Below, piece after piece: positions 18,460-27,680 of a stretch of 64,000 nucleotides of DNA. A model generated the notes under the pieces. That model made no database searches. It was given only the letters and a program-made list of their open reading frames with translations, and was not told the DNA's origin. How positions within the stretch are numbered: the stretch's first letter is position 1; every line of letters starts with the position of its first letter. The stretch is from positions 1,860,001 through 1,924,000 of the forward strand of contig OY759361.1 of the NCBI GenBank assembly GCA_963662355.1. Reading direction: 5' to 3'. Made by a program: the position numbers and the translations under genes. The DNA is from WTFY01 sp026713925. GTDB taxonomy: Bacteria > Pseudomonadota > Gammaproteobacteria > UBA4575.

Positions 18460-19614
18460 TCAAGATTTATTCTCTGGTCCGCACAAGTTTTTCAAAATCA
18501 TCTTTTTCCGGGTACAAACCATCGCACGCACTTGAGCTGCATTTTGACCTCCTGCAAATACACTGCATATAGGTTCATTTGTTTGAATGACATTTTTCGG
18601 GCGCGGTCGATCTGCTGTCCACAAAGGCCAGTTAAAGCCAATCGGCACCTGTACTGGTTTTGTAGCGTAAACAATCGCATGCGCACGTAAATGCGGCGTG
18701 CCCTTCGCCGGGCTGAGTTTAGCATGTAGACACGCATCCATATGTTCCTTGATTAGATTTCCATGCCTGGTTTCGTATAATCCATAGGTTGCAGGGATAC
18801 GCGGATTGATTTCCAGCACATAGGCCTGACCATTATCAAGAATAAAGTCGATACTGTTCAAGCCGACAAGATCAAATTCACATGTAAGGCGGGTTGCATA
18901 ATCTAAAACGGTACAACGTTGCTCTTCGGTAAGATTGGCCTGATTGACAGCCCCTTGGTACAGGTAAGGCTTGCCTGGGCCTGATGCCCGGCTCCACAAG
19001 GTATTGAATCCCAATGCCTTTATTTTTTGACCATTTGCCAGAAACGTCAGGGAAAAATTTATGCCATTCATTTTCCTTTGAAGATATGTATTTTGATCGT
19101 GTACAAACTGTTCAGGACATGCAGTAACACCCATACCGCCCGTACTCCTTGAGTTTTTCAGTAACCACAAGCTACTGTCACCCCGAACAGGCTTGAAACG
19201 TATCTCAGGATACGGAATTGACTTTGTGTCAAGTGCCGGAAAAAATACTTTTGGATCTTTACACCTGCGAAGCGTGGCACTTGAATTCCCGATGACACTG
19301 TCAACTGCAATGGCATCCAAGATATCTGGGGCAGATTCCAGGGCTGCGTCATAAAACAGGCCTTTCAGACAATTCTCACTCTGCAACCTGTGTACAGCAC
19401 CAAGTACTTCAGCCCTATCCAGCCCGAATCGTGTACGTGATACTTTTTGACTGACAACTGCTGCTGCACAAGTATCCATATCTGCAAATCCATCGATCAC
19501 AGCCACAGGAGAGCCGCTGGCTTTCAGAGCTTCAGCGATGGCACGACCTGAAATCGCTACAACCAGATAAATCTGCCTACCCCTGGGTAATCTCCCGGGC
19601 AACCTCGAATGCAT
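18460..19614 (-). CDS. ATP-grasp protein between mtdB and mch (orfY type)
   Basis: An ATP-grasp family protein with a nucleotide-binding-like start (VVAISGRAIAEALKASG), the central segment KNSRSTGGMGVTAC and the end VLEINPRIPATYGLYE. This gene position (mtdB-orfY-mch) is conserved in methylotrophs and needed for the H4MPT pathway, but its substrate is unknown. The start is odd. Homology begins at about 19563, just after the mtdB stop at 19577, yet that point has only ATT, CTG or GTT codons. The nearest ATG (19614) and a GTG (19650) lie inside mtdB. The coordinate given uses the ATG. Confidence 0.8.
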   Translation of the reverse strand: MHSRLPGRLPRGRQIYLVVAISGRAIAEALKASGSPVAVIDGFADMDTCAAAVVSQKVSRTRFGLDRAEVLGAVHRLQSENCLKGLFYDAALESAPDILDAIAVDSVIGNSSATLRRCKDPKVFFPALDTKSIPYPEIRFKPVRGDSSLWLLKNSRSTGGMGVTACPEQFVHDQNTYLQRKMNGINFSLTFLANGQKIKALGFNTLWSRASGPGKPYLYQGAVNQANLTEEQRCTVLDYATRLTCEFDLVGLNSIDFILDNGQAYVLEINPRIPATYGLYETRHGNLIKEHMDACLHAKLSPAKGTPHLRAHAIVYATKPVQVPIGFNWPLWTADRPRPKNVIQTNEPICSVFAGGQNAAQVRAMVCTRKKMILKNLCGPENKS

Positions 19615-20479
19615 GCTCAAAATGCAAATAGACGGGCTTGTCTGTGTCACGCATTTTCTGCAAAAGCCTGTGCTGGGCCTGATATTTCACATTACCGATA
19701 ACCAGCGCACCAATCCCTACTGCACCACTGCTGGATCCTGCAACAGGTTTACAATTCCCCATCACGTCTAGTCCTGAAATTCCCGAAGGTGGTACAGCGT
19801 TCACGTCTGCAGCAACCTTCAGCTTGTCTGAGCTTTCAATATGTTCGGCAGATACGAGCTGTACCCCAGCCGCTACTGAGGCTAGAACTACATCTGCATT
19901 TTGTATCACCTCATCAATCATATCGTTGGCTTCCCCTTGTATGTCTGTGACACCGTCACCGTATTCCCGGTTACACAATTCTGCCATTTGCTCAGACTTT
20001 TCTTTTTTCCGACCCAGAATCTGTACACTGGCACCCGCCTTGGCCGCCAGAAGTGCAGCTGTGGAACCGACCGGGCCGGTACCTCCCAATACCACGACAT
20101 GCCTTCCTTGCAAATTTGTACCGAATTTTTCTTCAAGGGCCTGTTCCACACAGGCCATCATTCCAGCTGCCGTCGTAAATGCGCCACTGGGGTCTGCGAA
20201 ACAGGAGACCTCGAAAGGCGGAACCATGGATCCTTGGCAAATTTTCATCATTTCCATGGCAAGATGCATGTCCCTTCCACCCAAGAACACTCCAGTTCTC
20301 TTCACTCCAACTGGCCCACGGGAAAAAATTGCATCCTGAACCAAGGCCTGTATTTCGTCTTTCTCAACATGCGTATAGCCCATCGTATGATCCCACCCAG
20401 CATCCAGTGCCATATTTACGTCGAATGGACTCAAATTTTTAGCCGGGGTAAACATATGTAGTATGTATGGTTTTTCCAT
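19577..20479 (-). CDS. mtdB: NAD(P)-dependent methylene-H4MPT dehydrogenase
   Basis: MtdB oxidises methylene-H4MPT to methenyl-H4MPT with NAD or NADP. The 300-residue protein opens with HMFTPAKNLSPFDVNMALDAG as in the family and has the Rossmann loop VVLGGTGPVGSTAALLA at about residue 130, then QILGRKKEKSEQM. It follows mptG after 77 bp and is the second step of formaldehyde oxidation. Confidence 0.95.
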   Translation of the reverse strand: MEKPYILHMFTPAKNLSPFDVNMALDAGWDHTMGYTHVEKDEIQALVQDAIFSRGPVGVKRTGVFLGGRDMHLAMEMMKICQGSMVPPFEVSCFADPSGAFTTAAGMMACVEQALEEKFGTNLQGRHVVVLGGTGPVGSTAALLAAKAGASVQILGRKKEKSEQMAELCNREYGDGVTDIQGEANDMIDEVIQNADVVLASVAAGVQLVSAEHIESSDKLKVAADVNAVPPSGISGLDVMGNCKPVAGSSSGAVGIGALVIGNVKYQAQHRLLQKMRDTDKPVYLHFEHAFEVAREITQG

Positions 20480-20556
20480 TGTTATCTCTCACAATAAATT
20501 CTGTGTAAATAATTCACCCAACACCATATCTAGTGGGGTGCCTCATGCTTTGAATT

Positions 20557-21552
20557 TCAGGATTTTGCTGCTTTTGACAAAGAGACTGTGTCTTGCTGCT
20601 GAATAACTGCTCCAGTGTTTCGTCCGGATACTATTTTGAATTGCAAATCCTTATTACTCTTAAATCCAATTCGCAGCTCACGTAACAGCATACGCGCCTG
20701 TGCATCACTATCGACGAAAGCAAACCCCATGGGGCCCCATGAACTCTGCCCGACGCCCTCAATACCCAACGACTCTGCATAACCGATTGCCTCACCGACA
20801 GCTCGACTAGTATAGCGCCCACCTTGTTCCGATGCGAAAAAATCGCCCATGCACCTTTGCAGTCCGCGAATACCTTTGCTGAAAGCCCCCAAATCCTGTT
20901 CAGAAACTGCAGGCAAAATCTGCATCAGCACCAAGCGACACAGATATGCCGCAATTTCTGAAGAAAATGGAGGCAAGGCAGAAAATGATGTACTTTCATC
21001 AATTCCATACAAACCATGTAAGGTCGTATCGATAATCAATACTATGCGCCAGCCAGGTGGGAACTGTATCCGGGATACTATCGGGGGGATGGAATTGCTA
21101 GCATTCCTTCCAGCATCCAGCAAGAATCCTCCCTGTTGAAATGCACCAATTCCAACCCCGGACCTTGTCCCACGAGCCAGTGTTACAGCAATATCCTGGC
21201 AGGAACAATCCAGCGAATAGAGCCTAGAAATTGCAGTCCCGACAGCGAGTGCCAGCTGGGTGCCTGAACCCAGACCTGAGTGAGCAGGAATCTGCTCAAG
21301 TACTTGAATTTGGCAACCACCTGTCAATCCCTTGCATGCAAAAAATTTTTCAGCGAGTTTCTGGACATGTCCGGCTGGCTCGCCAGACACACTGATGTAA
21401 TCCTTGCGCTGGGCTACAATTCGTGTCGCTATACCATCGAGTGTAAGTCCAAGGCTTCCAAATCGCCTTCCTAAACCACCCTCCAGATCCATAAATCCGA
21501 GGTGTAGTCGGGCTGGCGCCTCTATAAAGACGGGCAGGCTGTTCATAGGCAT
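20557..21552 (-). CDS. mptG: Beta-ribofuranosylaminobenzene 5'-phosphate synthase
   Basis: This enzyme joins p-aminobenzoate and phosphoribosyl pyrophosphate with loss of CO2, the first committed step to H4MPT, and is not used for folate. The 331-residue protein has the GHMP-like features of the family: EAPARLHLGFMDLEGG at the N-terminus and IPAHSGLGSGTQLALAVG at about 90-107. It is the first gene of the leftward run ending with fae. Its substrate is supplied by pabB at 9.5 kb. Confidence 0.94.
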   Translation of the reverse strand: MPMNSLPVFIEAPARLHLGFMDLEGGLGRRFGSLGLTLDGIATRIVAQRKDYISVSGEPAGHVQKLAEKFFACKGLTGGCQIQVLEQIPAHSGLGSGTQLALAVGTAISRLYSLDCSCQDIAVTLARGTRSGVGIGAFQQGGFLLDAGRNASNSIPPIVSRIQFPPGWRIVLIIDTTLHGLYGIDESTSFSALPPFSSEIAAYLCRLVLMQILPAVSEQDLGAFSKGIRGLQRCMGDFFASEQGGRYTSRAVGEAIGYAESLGIEGVGQSSWGPMGFAFVDSDAQARMLLRELRIGFKSNKDLQFKIVSGRNTGAVIQQQDTVSLSKAAKS

Positions 21553-21740
21553 TATTTTATTAGATTCTGTCTACCTGACTCTATAAATTTTCGTAAAAAT
21601 ATAAAAGAAGTATTTTCAATACTAAGGCTTTAGAATATCTGGACAAAATGCTCAGCAGCCGAGCTTGCCAGAAGGCTGATCGTGCTAGCAGCAAGCTGGA
21701 ATCACTTTTCAGACACTTGCGTATAGACTCTTACTGATGG

Positions 21741-22010
21741 TTACAGCCATTTCAACAGGTAGTAAATAATTTGTCCTTCCGATGACTTGGACGGACCGAG
21801 CACCTTGGCTGCAAATCTCTTGTCGTCCGGTTCGGATGAAGCCTGGGCCTGTTCAGCACTGTCCTTAATCTCTACACAGTTTGCAGCAAACCGGCTGCGG
21901 CTGCGCTTCGGCACATATACTACAGCGTATCGAATTTTTGATATGCCGCCCTCAGGGTCTGGTGGTACCAAGCCTCTCAACCTTAGCCCCCCTGCATAAT
22001 CGTCTCGCAC
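21741..22010 (-). CDS. Conserved-looking small protein of unknown function
   Basis: An 89-residue, charged, soluble protein. The visible features are RYAVVYVPKRSRSRFAANCV and a C-terminal GPSKSSEGQIIYYLLKWL. I recognise no domain of known function, though the C-terminal GPS-SSEG-YYL-WL pattern looks conserved. It lies 50 bp downstream of cysS in the same direction, with 190 AT-rich bases before mptG. It is probably a real gene because its composition matches its neighbours and no competing frame is credible. Confidence 0.6.
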   Translation of the reverse strand: MRDDYAGGLRLRGLVPPDPEGGISKIRYAVVYVPKRSRSRFAANCVEIKDSAEQAQASSEPDDKRFAAKVLGPSKSSEGQIIYYLLKWL

Positions 22011-22060
22011 CCAACTAGGAATGCGCTGTTAAAGTTCAGAATGATACACCTTGCGACGAA

Positions 22061-23437
22061 TTACGCCTTTCTCCAACTTGATGTCCCATCGGACCGGTCC
22101 TGAACCTGAATCCCCATTGCTTTAAGTTGATTTCGGATTTCATCGGCCCGCTTGAAATCTCTTTCGTTTTTGGCGCTGGCTCTTTGCTCTAGAAGAGCCA
22201 GAATCTCCATTTCATCAATTTCATTTGTTCCCCGAAACCATGCCGCTGGATCTTGCTGCAAGATTCCTAATATTTTCCCTGCTGCCAGCAACTGTTTTTT
22301 GAGCACTTGTCTTGAATCATGACTAAATACCGTATTCACTTGTTTAGCCAATTTGTGCAATTCTGCAATGGCAGCAGGGGTATTCAGATCATCTTTTAAC
22401 GCATCCATGAACGCTACAGGCATGTCTTCAGCAGATACATCGACATCAACATCATCCAGCTTTTGTAGAACCTCGTAAAGTCGGTCCAAGTTTCGACACG
22501 ACTGGTTCAGTACTTGATCTGTCCAGTCCAGAGGACTTCGATAGTGTGTACCCAGAAGTGTAAACCGGACAGCCTCTCCCGATGCCTGTTCCAGCAGATC
22601 CTGCACCAGTAAAATGTTGCCCAGTGACTTGGACATCTTTTCGTGGTTGACGTTTACGAAACCATTATGCATCCAGTAGCGACTGAACAGTTTTCCATGA
22701 TGTGCACAGGTACTTTGTGCCCTCTCATTCTCATGATGAGGAAAAATCAGGTCCTGTCCACCACCATGTATATCAATTGTCTCACCTAGGTGCTGTTCAA
22801 TCATTGTAGAACACTCGATATGCCAACCCGGTCTGCCTGCCCCCCAAGGACTGTCCCACGCCGGTTGATCCTCTCCAGAAGGCTTCCACAAGACAAAATC
22901 AGCATCATCCTTTTTAAAAGGTGCCACATCCACCCGCGCACCTGCGATCAATTCTTTCAGATTACGGCCGGACAAAACCCCATACTCATGATAGGAAGGA
23001 ACATGGAATAATACGTGTCCCTCGGCTTCATAAGCATTTCCTGCCACAATCAGGCGTTTGATCATGTCAATGATCTGCGGCATGTGCTCGGTTACTTTCG
23101 GCTCAATAGATGGTGGTAAGACACCAAGATCTGCCATATTCTGATGATATGTCCTGGTATACCGGGCACTGATTTGACCAATTGAAATCCCCTCACTTAC
23201 CGCGGCTGCATTAATCTTGTCATCTACATCCGTGATATTGCGCACGTAGATGACATGACCAAACTCATGCATCAGTAACCGGTAAAACACATCAAATACA
23301 ACAGCAGGACGTGCATTCCCTATATGAGGAAAGCTATAGACAGTTGGACCACAGACATACATGGTTACACGCTTTGGATCTGCAGGAATAAACTCCTCTT
23401 TTCTGCGTGCAACCGTGTTGTAAATTTGGATCGTCAT
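22061..23437 (-). CDS. cysS: Cysteinyl-tRNA synthetase
   Basis: Charges tRNA-Cys. The 458-residue class I enzyme has the HIGH-type motif PHIGNARP near residue 38, the zinc-ligand segment GWHIECSTM, and the KMSKSLGN loop. The C-terminal domain is complete. It is preceded in the same direction by a small ABM-like gene, with 46 bp between them. Confidence 0.97.
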   Translation of the reverse strand: MTIQIYNTVARRKEEFIPADPKRVTMYVCGPTVYSFPHIGNARPAVVFDVFYRLLMHEFGHVIYVRNITDVDDKINAAAVSEGISIGQISARYTRTYHQNMADLGVLPPSIEPKVTEHMPQIIDMIKRLIVAGNAYEAEGHVLFHVPSYHEYGVLSGRNLKELIAGARVDVAPFKKDDADFVLWKPSGEDQPAWDSPWGAGRPGWHIECSTMIEQHLGETIDIHGGGQDLIFPHHENERAQSTCAHHGKLFSRYWMHNGFVNVNHEKMSKSLGNILLVQDLLEQASGEAVRFTLLGTHYRSPLDWTDQVLNQSCRNLDRLYEVLQKLDDVDVDVSAEDMPVAFMDALKDDLNTPAAIAELHKLAKQVNTVFSHDSRQVLKKQLLAAGKILGILQQDPAAWFRGTNEIDEMEILALLEQRASAKNERDFKRADEIRNQLKAMGIQVQDRSDGTSSWRKA

Positions 23438-23483
23438 GATTGGTCAGAAGCCTTCCCTGACTCCTCAGGCAGTTGCAAACAGC

Positions 23484-23870
23484 TTATTCCGGTTCTCCCT
23501 GCCACAGCATCTCGTACCCTATTTCATAGGTCTCAATTGTATGCTGGGTCAAAGCTTCAAACTTTTCCTTGAATACCTCATCAGCATGAGACTGTTCATG
23601 CTGATCAAAGGATTGCCAATAGGTTACAATTGCAACATGCTCCTCAGTCTGGTTTTTTGAAGCAATTGAGCCTTCATCAGAGACAAATCCAGCAAACTTA
23701 TATACCTGCCCTCCTATAAAACCGCCTTTGACATTGCCATAGGTGTTCTTAACCACATTACACATCTCTCCCAAGGCAAGCTGTATATCCTCTTCAGACA
23801 CGTTTTCTTTTAGCTTGACAACGTTGTATAACATCACACAGCCAAATGGAATACTAAGCGAACCAAACAT
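23484..23870 (-). CDS. Small protein, possibly an antibiotic-biosynthesis-monooxygenase-like fold
   Basis: A 128-residue soluble protein. The segments VAIVTYWQSFDQHEQSHA and FEALTQHTIETYEIGYEML fit a ferredoxin-like dimeric alpha-beta barrel (ABM or EthD type), but the assignment is only by pattern. The start at 23870 is supported by AAGGAG five bases upstream. It lies about 200 bp behind the ferredoxin-NADP reductase gene in the same direction. Function unknown. Confidence 0.6.
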   Translation of the reverse strand: MFGSLSIPFGCVMLYNVVKLKENVSEEDIQLALGEMCNVVKNTYGNVKGGFIGGQVYKFAGFVSDEGSIASKNQTEEHVAIVTYWQSFDQHEQSHADEVFKEKFEALTQHTIETYEIGYEMLWQGEPE

Positions 23871-24077
23871 TTCAACTCCTTGGCCTCATAAGGACCCAGT
23901 CATCACATACAAATGCATACTCTATTCCATTTCATAACCCAAGGAAATAAAGTACCGTAACACCAAACGATGTAGATGCTCCTGCTGACACCGGTGCCAG
24001 AGATATTCGGAATTCAGGATCAAGAAATGCCTGTCAGTTGCACAGGCACTGAGGTAAAAACGTAAGAAAACCCAGTC

Positions 24078-25457
24078 TCAGCTGTTTGCTGCAGCCAGCA
24101 TCTCATCACAATAAGTGAATTTTTCGCGTGGCTTGCCCTTAGGTTCTCCTGCCGCAACTTCTGCAGCATCAACCTTTTCCCATTGTGCGTAATTGATGTA
24201 CTGTACACCATTACGATCCAAAACAGCATACAGACCTTCACGACCGGGCTTGTCTGAACCGAATTGGTCGATATCTTCAAGCACAGCACTGACAGACTCA
24301 ACAGCGCAGGCACGATTGGTTCCGATGATTCCTGAAGGACCCCGCTTGATCCAACCAGCTGTATACAGACCAGGTAATACATTGCCACCGTGCTCTACTG
24401 TAATACGTCCGGTTTCATTTGGAATGGTTCCCCAGCGTTCATAGAATGGTACACCAGGGATAGGAACCCCGTTATACCCGATACTGCGGAACAAGATTCC
24501 ACATTCGATTTCCATCGTCTTACCAGTACCCTTGGCTGACTGCTTGAAGGGTTCACCTGATAATTCATTGACTTCAAAAACAACCTTTTGCAGCCGGCGG
24601 TCTCCTTCCAGGCGGATAGGGCTTTTTAAAAAGGTTGAAATACAGGTCCGTTGCTTGCCTGTATCCTCCGATTCTGCAAATTTTTGGAATATTTCTAGAT
24701 TCTTTTTATTTCCCCTACCCTCTTTGGAATCAATTTCCCGTTGACTTGTTGTGTTCAAGTCAAGCTCAACTGGATCTATATAGGGGCGACAATTTTCAAT
24801 CTCTAGGAATTCCTTGAGTTCTTTTGAGGCAAATTTTGCCTGTGCTGGCCCGCGTCGACCGACCACGTAAATTTTTCTGACTTTACTCTCTGCGAGTACA
24901 TCCAGTGCATGCTGTGCAATGTCCGTATGCTTCAGTTCATCCACTGATTTTGCCAGAATTCTAGCCACATCTGCTGCTACATTGCCCTGGCCTATGACTA
25001 CAGCATTTTCATGGGACAGATCAAAGGTTCGATCCCGGTAGTCGGGATGTCCGTTATACCAGCCCACAAATTCAGTGGCTGTATAGCTGCCGTTTAATTC
25101 TTCGCCAGGTATTCCAAGTTTACGATCCGTTTCAGCACCACATGTATAAATTACGGCGTGGTATGTCTCCTGCAGTTCTTGTGCCTTGATATCTTCACCA
25201 ACCGTGACATTACCGACGAAATTGAACTCTGGACTTTGTGCAATTTTCTTGTATACCTCAATTGCCTGCTTAAGCTTGGGATGATCGGGCGCGACACCAT
25301 TTCGGACGAGACCAAACGGAGCCGGGAGTCTTTCGATTAAATCAATCTCTACCTTCTGGTCTGACTTGATTAATGCCTCGGTCGCATAAAACCCGCTAGG
25401 ACCGCTTCCCACAATTGCTACACGTAACGGATTAGATTCACTGCCTATACTGCCCAT
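24078..25457 (-). CDS. Ferredoxin-NADP reductase, adrenodoxin-reductase (FprA) type
   Basis: A 459-residue FAD- and NADP-binding protein. The FAD site is VAIVGSGPSGFYATEAL at the N-terminus, followed by ERLPAPFGLVRNGVAPDHP. The NADP site is around NAVVIGQGNVAADVARILA, and the C-terminal segment is AGWIKRGPSGIIGTNR. This family moves electrons between NADP(H) and ferredoxins. It lies 98 bp downstream of the 7Fe ferredoxin gene and behind the fhc genes in the same direction, which points to a redox partner role there (inferred). Confidence 0.92.
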   Translation of the reverse strand: MGSIGSESNPLRVAIVGSGPSGFYATEALIKSDQKVEIDLIERLPAPFGLVRNGVAPDHPKLKQAIEVYKKIAQSPEFNFVGNVTVGEDIKAQELQETYHAVIYTCGAETDRKLGIPGEELNGSYTATEFVGWYNGHPDYRDRTFDLSHENAVVIGQGNVAADVARILAKSVDELKHTDIAQHALDVLAESKVRKIYVVGRRGPAQAKFASKELKEFLEIENCRPYIDPVELDLNTTSQREIDSKEGRGNKKNLEIFQKFAESEDTGKQRTCISTFLKSPIRLEGDRRLQKVVFEVNELSGEPFKQSAKGTGKTMEIECGILFRSIGYNGVPIPGVPFYERWGTIPNETGRITVEHGGNVLPGLYTAGWIKRGPSGIIGTNRACAVESVSAVLEDIDQFGSDKPGREGLYAVLDRNGVQYINYAQWEKVDAAEVAAGEPKGKPREKFTYCDEMLAAANS

Positions 25458-25555
25458 GAAATATTCCTGAACTTAGCTCCTGCTTGACAACTCTTAAAAC
25501 ACAGAAAACAACAAAATGATGGAATCCACTACAGCATCATTAATCATACATACAC

Positions 25556-25861
25556 CTAGAAGCCTAAATCTGCCTTACGACCTTCCGCTTCGGGCAGAGG
25601 ATCCATAGGTTCTTCTATTAATGGCAGATCAGGAGCTTTTTCTGCGTTGATTTCGACCCACTGTTCCTGACCTTCAGGCAAGTCATCTTCTTCAAAAATT
25701 GCTTCAACCGGGCACTCTGGGATGCATGCACTGCAATCAATGCAAACATCCGGATCTATATAAACCATTTCATCATCAAAGTGAAAGCATGCAACAGGGC
25801 ATACTGCAACACAATCTGTGAATCGACAGCCTTTACAATTTTCTGTTACAACCGTAGTCAT
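25556..25861 (-). CDS. fdxA: 7Fe ferredoxin (FdxA type)
   Basis: A 101-residue ferredoxin with one [3Fe-4S] and one [4Fe-4S] cluster expected. The cysteine pattern is CKGCRFTDCVAVCPVAC at residues 9-25 followed by CIDCSACIPECP at about 40-51, as in Azotobacter-type 7Fe ferredoxins. The C-terminal 35 residues are acidic and proline-rich. It lies between fhcC (76 bp) and the NADP reductase (98 bp), all leftward. Confidence 0.95.
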   Translation of the reverse strand: MTTVVTENCKGCRFTDCVAVCPVACFHFDDEMVYIDPDVCIDCSACIPECPVEAIFEEDDLPEGQEQWVEINAEKAPDLPLIEEPMDPLPEAEGRKADLGF

Positions 25862-25937
25862 GTAACTCTCTCCTATACTGTGAACAGCATCAGATTATAC
25901 ATACCGAAGACATGATAGATGTTACGAGCAATTCTCA

Positions 25938-26756
25938 CTACCGTGAAAAAAGCAGAATTTCACCTCTATTGAGTTCAATCCCGTCTCCACTGTAGCGTCT
26001 GTATTTACCGTTCAGATGTTGATCCGTAATTTTATTTTCAAACCCATTTTCCTGTAGCCTGATCAAGTAAAGACGCAAAAATAAGGGCTGATATTTACAC
26101 GAAAATTCAAAGCTAGGCAACATCGGGGCATCTTCAAAGCAAACAACAGTTCCCCGTATCATACCGGCACCTGCACGAACACCCATTTTGCCCATGACAA
26201 TGACAGTGCCAGCCCGCATATTCACTGCTGTAAAATCTCCTGCATCCCCACCAATTGCAATCAGTCCACGCCTCATGGAATTACCAATTTCGTTTTTAGC
26301 ATCTCCATGAATAAAGATTTCCCCGCCTGTAATACCTATTGCCTGCCCTCTGAACGCGCTGCCAATCATGTGCCCCGCATTACCCTTGACAACAATACGC
26401 CCCCCTGACATTTCAGGCCCGACCCAATCCGAGGCATTACCTTTGACCAGTATCTCCCCACCTGACATGCCAATGCCAACATGCATGCCTACATTACCCT
26501 CAATGGTAATGCTCCCGGCGGACATGCCTGCGCCTATCATCTTTATCTTACCTAAATCGCCTTCCAGTAAAATATCGGGAACCCCCTTACCTGTGACTTT
26601 GAAAAAATCGCCTATTTTCGCCTTGATATTTCCATGCAGAACCGGCAAGTGTTCAATACCAAGCTCCGACAGCCCGGCAATTGCAACCGGACTGATTGCT
26701 TCTGCCTCCAAAGGCACATCAGGCTGAGTATGCAGGCGCAGAAATGTCGTAGTCAT
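25938..26756 (-). CDS. fhcC: Formyltransferase/hydrolase complex subunit C
   Basis: A 272-residue protein homologous to FwdC/FmdC and FhcC. The middle is a right-handed beta-helix of glycine-rich repeats (KMIGAGMSAGSITIEGN, GEILVKGNASDWVGPEM and others at about 90-210), as in glutamate-synthase C-terminal domains. In the Methylorubrum complex this subunit helps hold the poly-glutamylated methylofuran arm. It follows fhcD after 24 bp. Confidence 0.93.
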   Translation of the reverse strand: MTTTFLRLHTQPDVPLEAEAISPVAIAGLSELGIEHLPVLHGNIKAKIGDFFKVTGKGVPDILLEGDLGKIKMIGAGMSAGSITIEGNVGMHVGIGMSGGEILVKGNASDWVGPEMSGGRIVVKGNAGHMIGSAFRGQAIGITGGEIFIHGDAKNEIGNSMRRGLIAIGGDAGDFTAVNMRAGTVIVMGKMGVRAGAGMIRGTVVCFEDAPMLPSFEFSCKYQPLFLRLYLIRLQENGFENKITDQHLNGKYRRYSGDGIELNRGEILLFSR

Positions 26757-26780
26757 GATATCTTACTTGATATAAAAATT

Positions 26781-27680
26781 TTAAGTATTTGATTCTTTTA
26801 TTATATTATGCAAATAAAACTTATACTTCCCAAGTTCACCACCATAATTTCCAGCCGTGATCATCATGACCCCTTTTCCTGCAGCAGCATGCATACCACG
26901 GCGCATTGCCTCTTTCACAGCTTCCTCATTCAATCCATCAGCGACAATTTCATAAACAGCTTCCACATTTTCCGGAAGAACTCCCTTGCTGGAAATCGAG
27001 CCCAAGGTTGGGCAATAAGCATCATTGGTAGATGCAATCATGGACTTGTACCGGGCACCTATTTTGCTTCCGGAACCTACCACGCCTTGTGGAAATGGCA
27101 GAAATACACCAGCAACTTCGCGCATCGCATTGCTTGCAGCAGTGGCTGCCTGTAATGCAGTATATTTGTTTGTGCCAAGAATAATCAGGTTCCCGCCCCC
27201 CACAGCTGGCTGTATCCCAAATGTATCCTCTATCAGAAACTCTCCCTCCATAACAGGAATGCGCCAGATTCTACGGCCACCAATGACCTTACTGATCTGG
27301 TAACCATCACCAAAGAAACGTAATTTACCACCTACTGAAACAGTTTTTTCAGACTCCAGTCCGTTATATGCTGCGGTTGTGGGACAGGTCATTACACATT
27401 GGCCAATCCTGTCAATGAGCTGACCAGCAATAGTCTTACTACTCATTGTAAACAGCAATACGCTGACTCCAGGACGATGATCAGGCGTGTCTTCTTTACG
27501 AATCTCACACTCTACAGCCGCCTCAAGCTTGCAACGAATAACTGAAGTAGCAAAACCTGTCATAGATGCTGCAGCTGCACGTGCCCACTGTTTGGTATCT
27601 GCAGTAATGACTACACGGGCACCCCACATTTTAAAGGCTTCAGCAAATGTATCGACAATTTCCGTTTTTTGAATCTTCAT
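26781..27680 (-). CDS. fhcD: Formylmethanofuran:H4MPT formyltransferase (complex subunit D)
   Basis: FhcD/Ftr transfers the formyl group between H4MPT and methylofuran. The 299-residue protein begins IVDTFAEAFKMWGARVVITA and has VGSGSKIGARYKSMIASTND in the C-terminal half, both as in the family. Its ATG overlaps the fhcA stop by four bases, so translation is coupled. Confidence 0.96.
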   Translation of the reverse strand: MKIQKTEIVDTFAEAFKMWGARVVITADTKQWARAAAASMTGFATSVIRCKLEAAVECEIRKEDTPDHRPGVSVLLFTMSSKTIAGQLIDRIGQCVMTCPTTAAYNGLESEKTVSVGGKLRFFGDGYQISKVIGGRRIWRIPVMEGEFLIEDTFGIQPAVGGGNLIILGTNKYTALQAATAASNAMREVAGVFLPFPQGVVGSGSKIGARYKSMIASTNDAYCPTLGSISSKGVLPENVEAVYEIVADGLNEEAVKEAMRRGMHAAAGKGVMMITAGNYGGELGKYKFYLHNIIKESNT

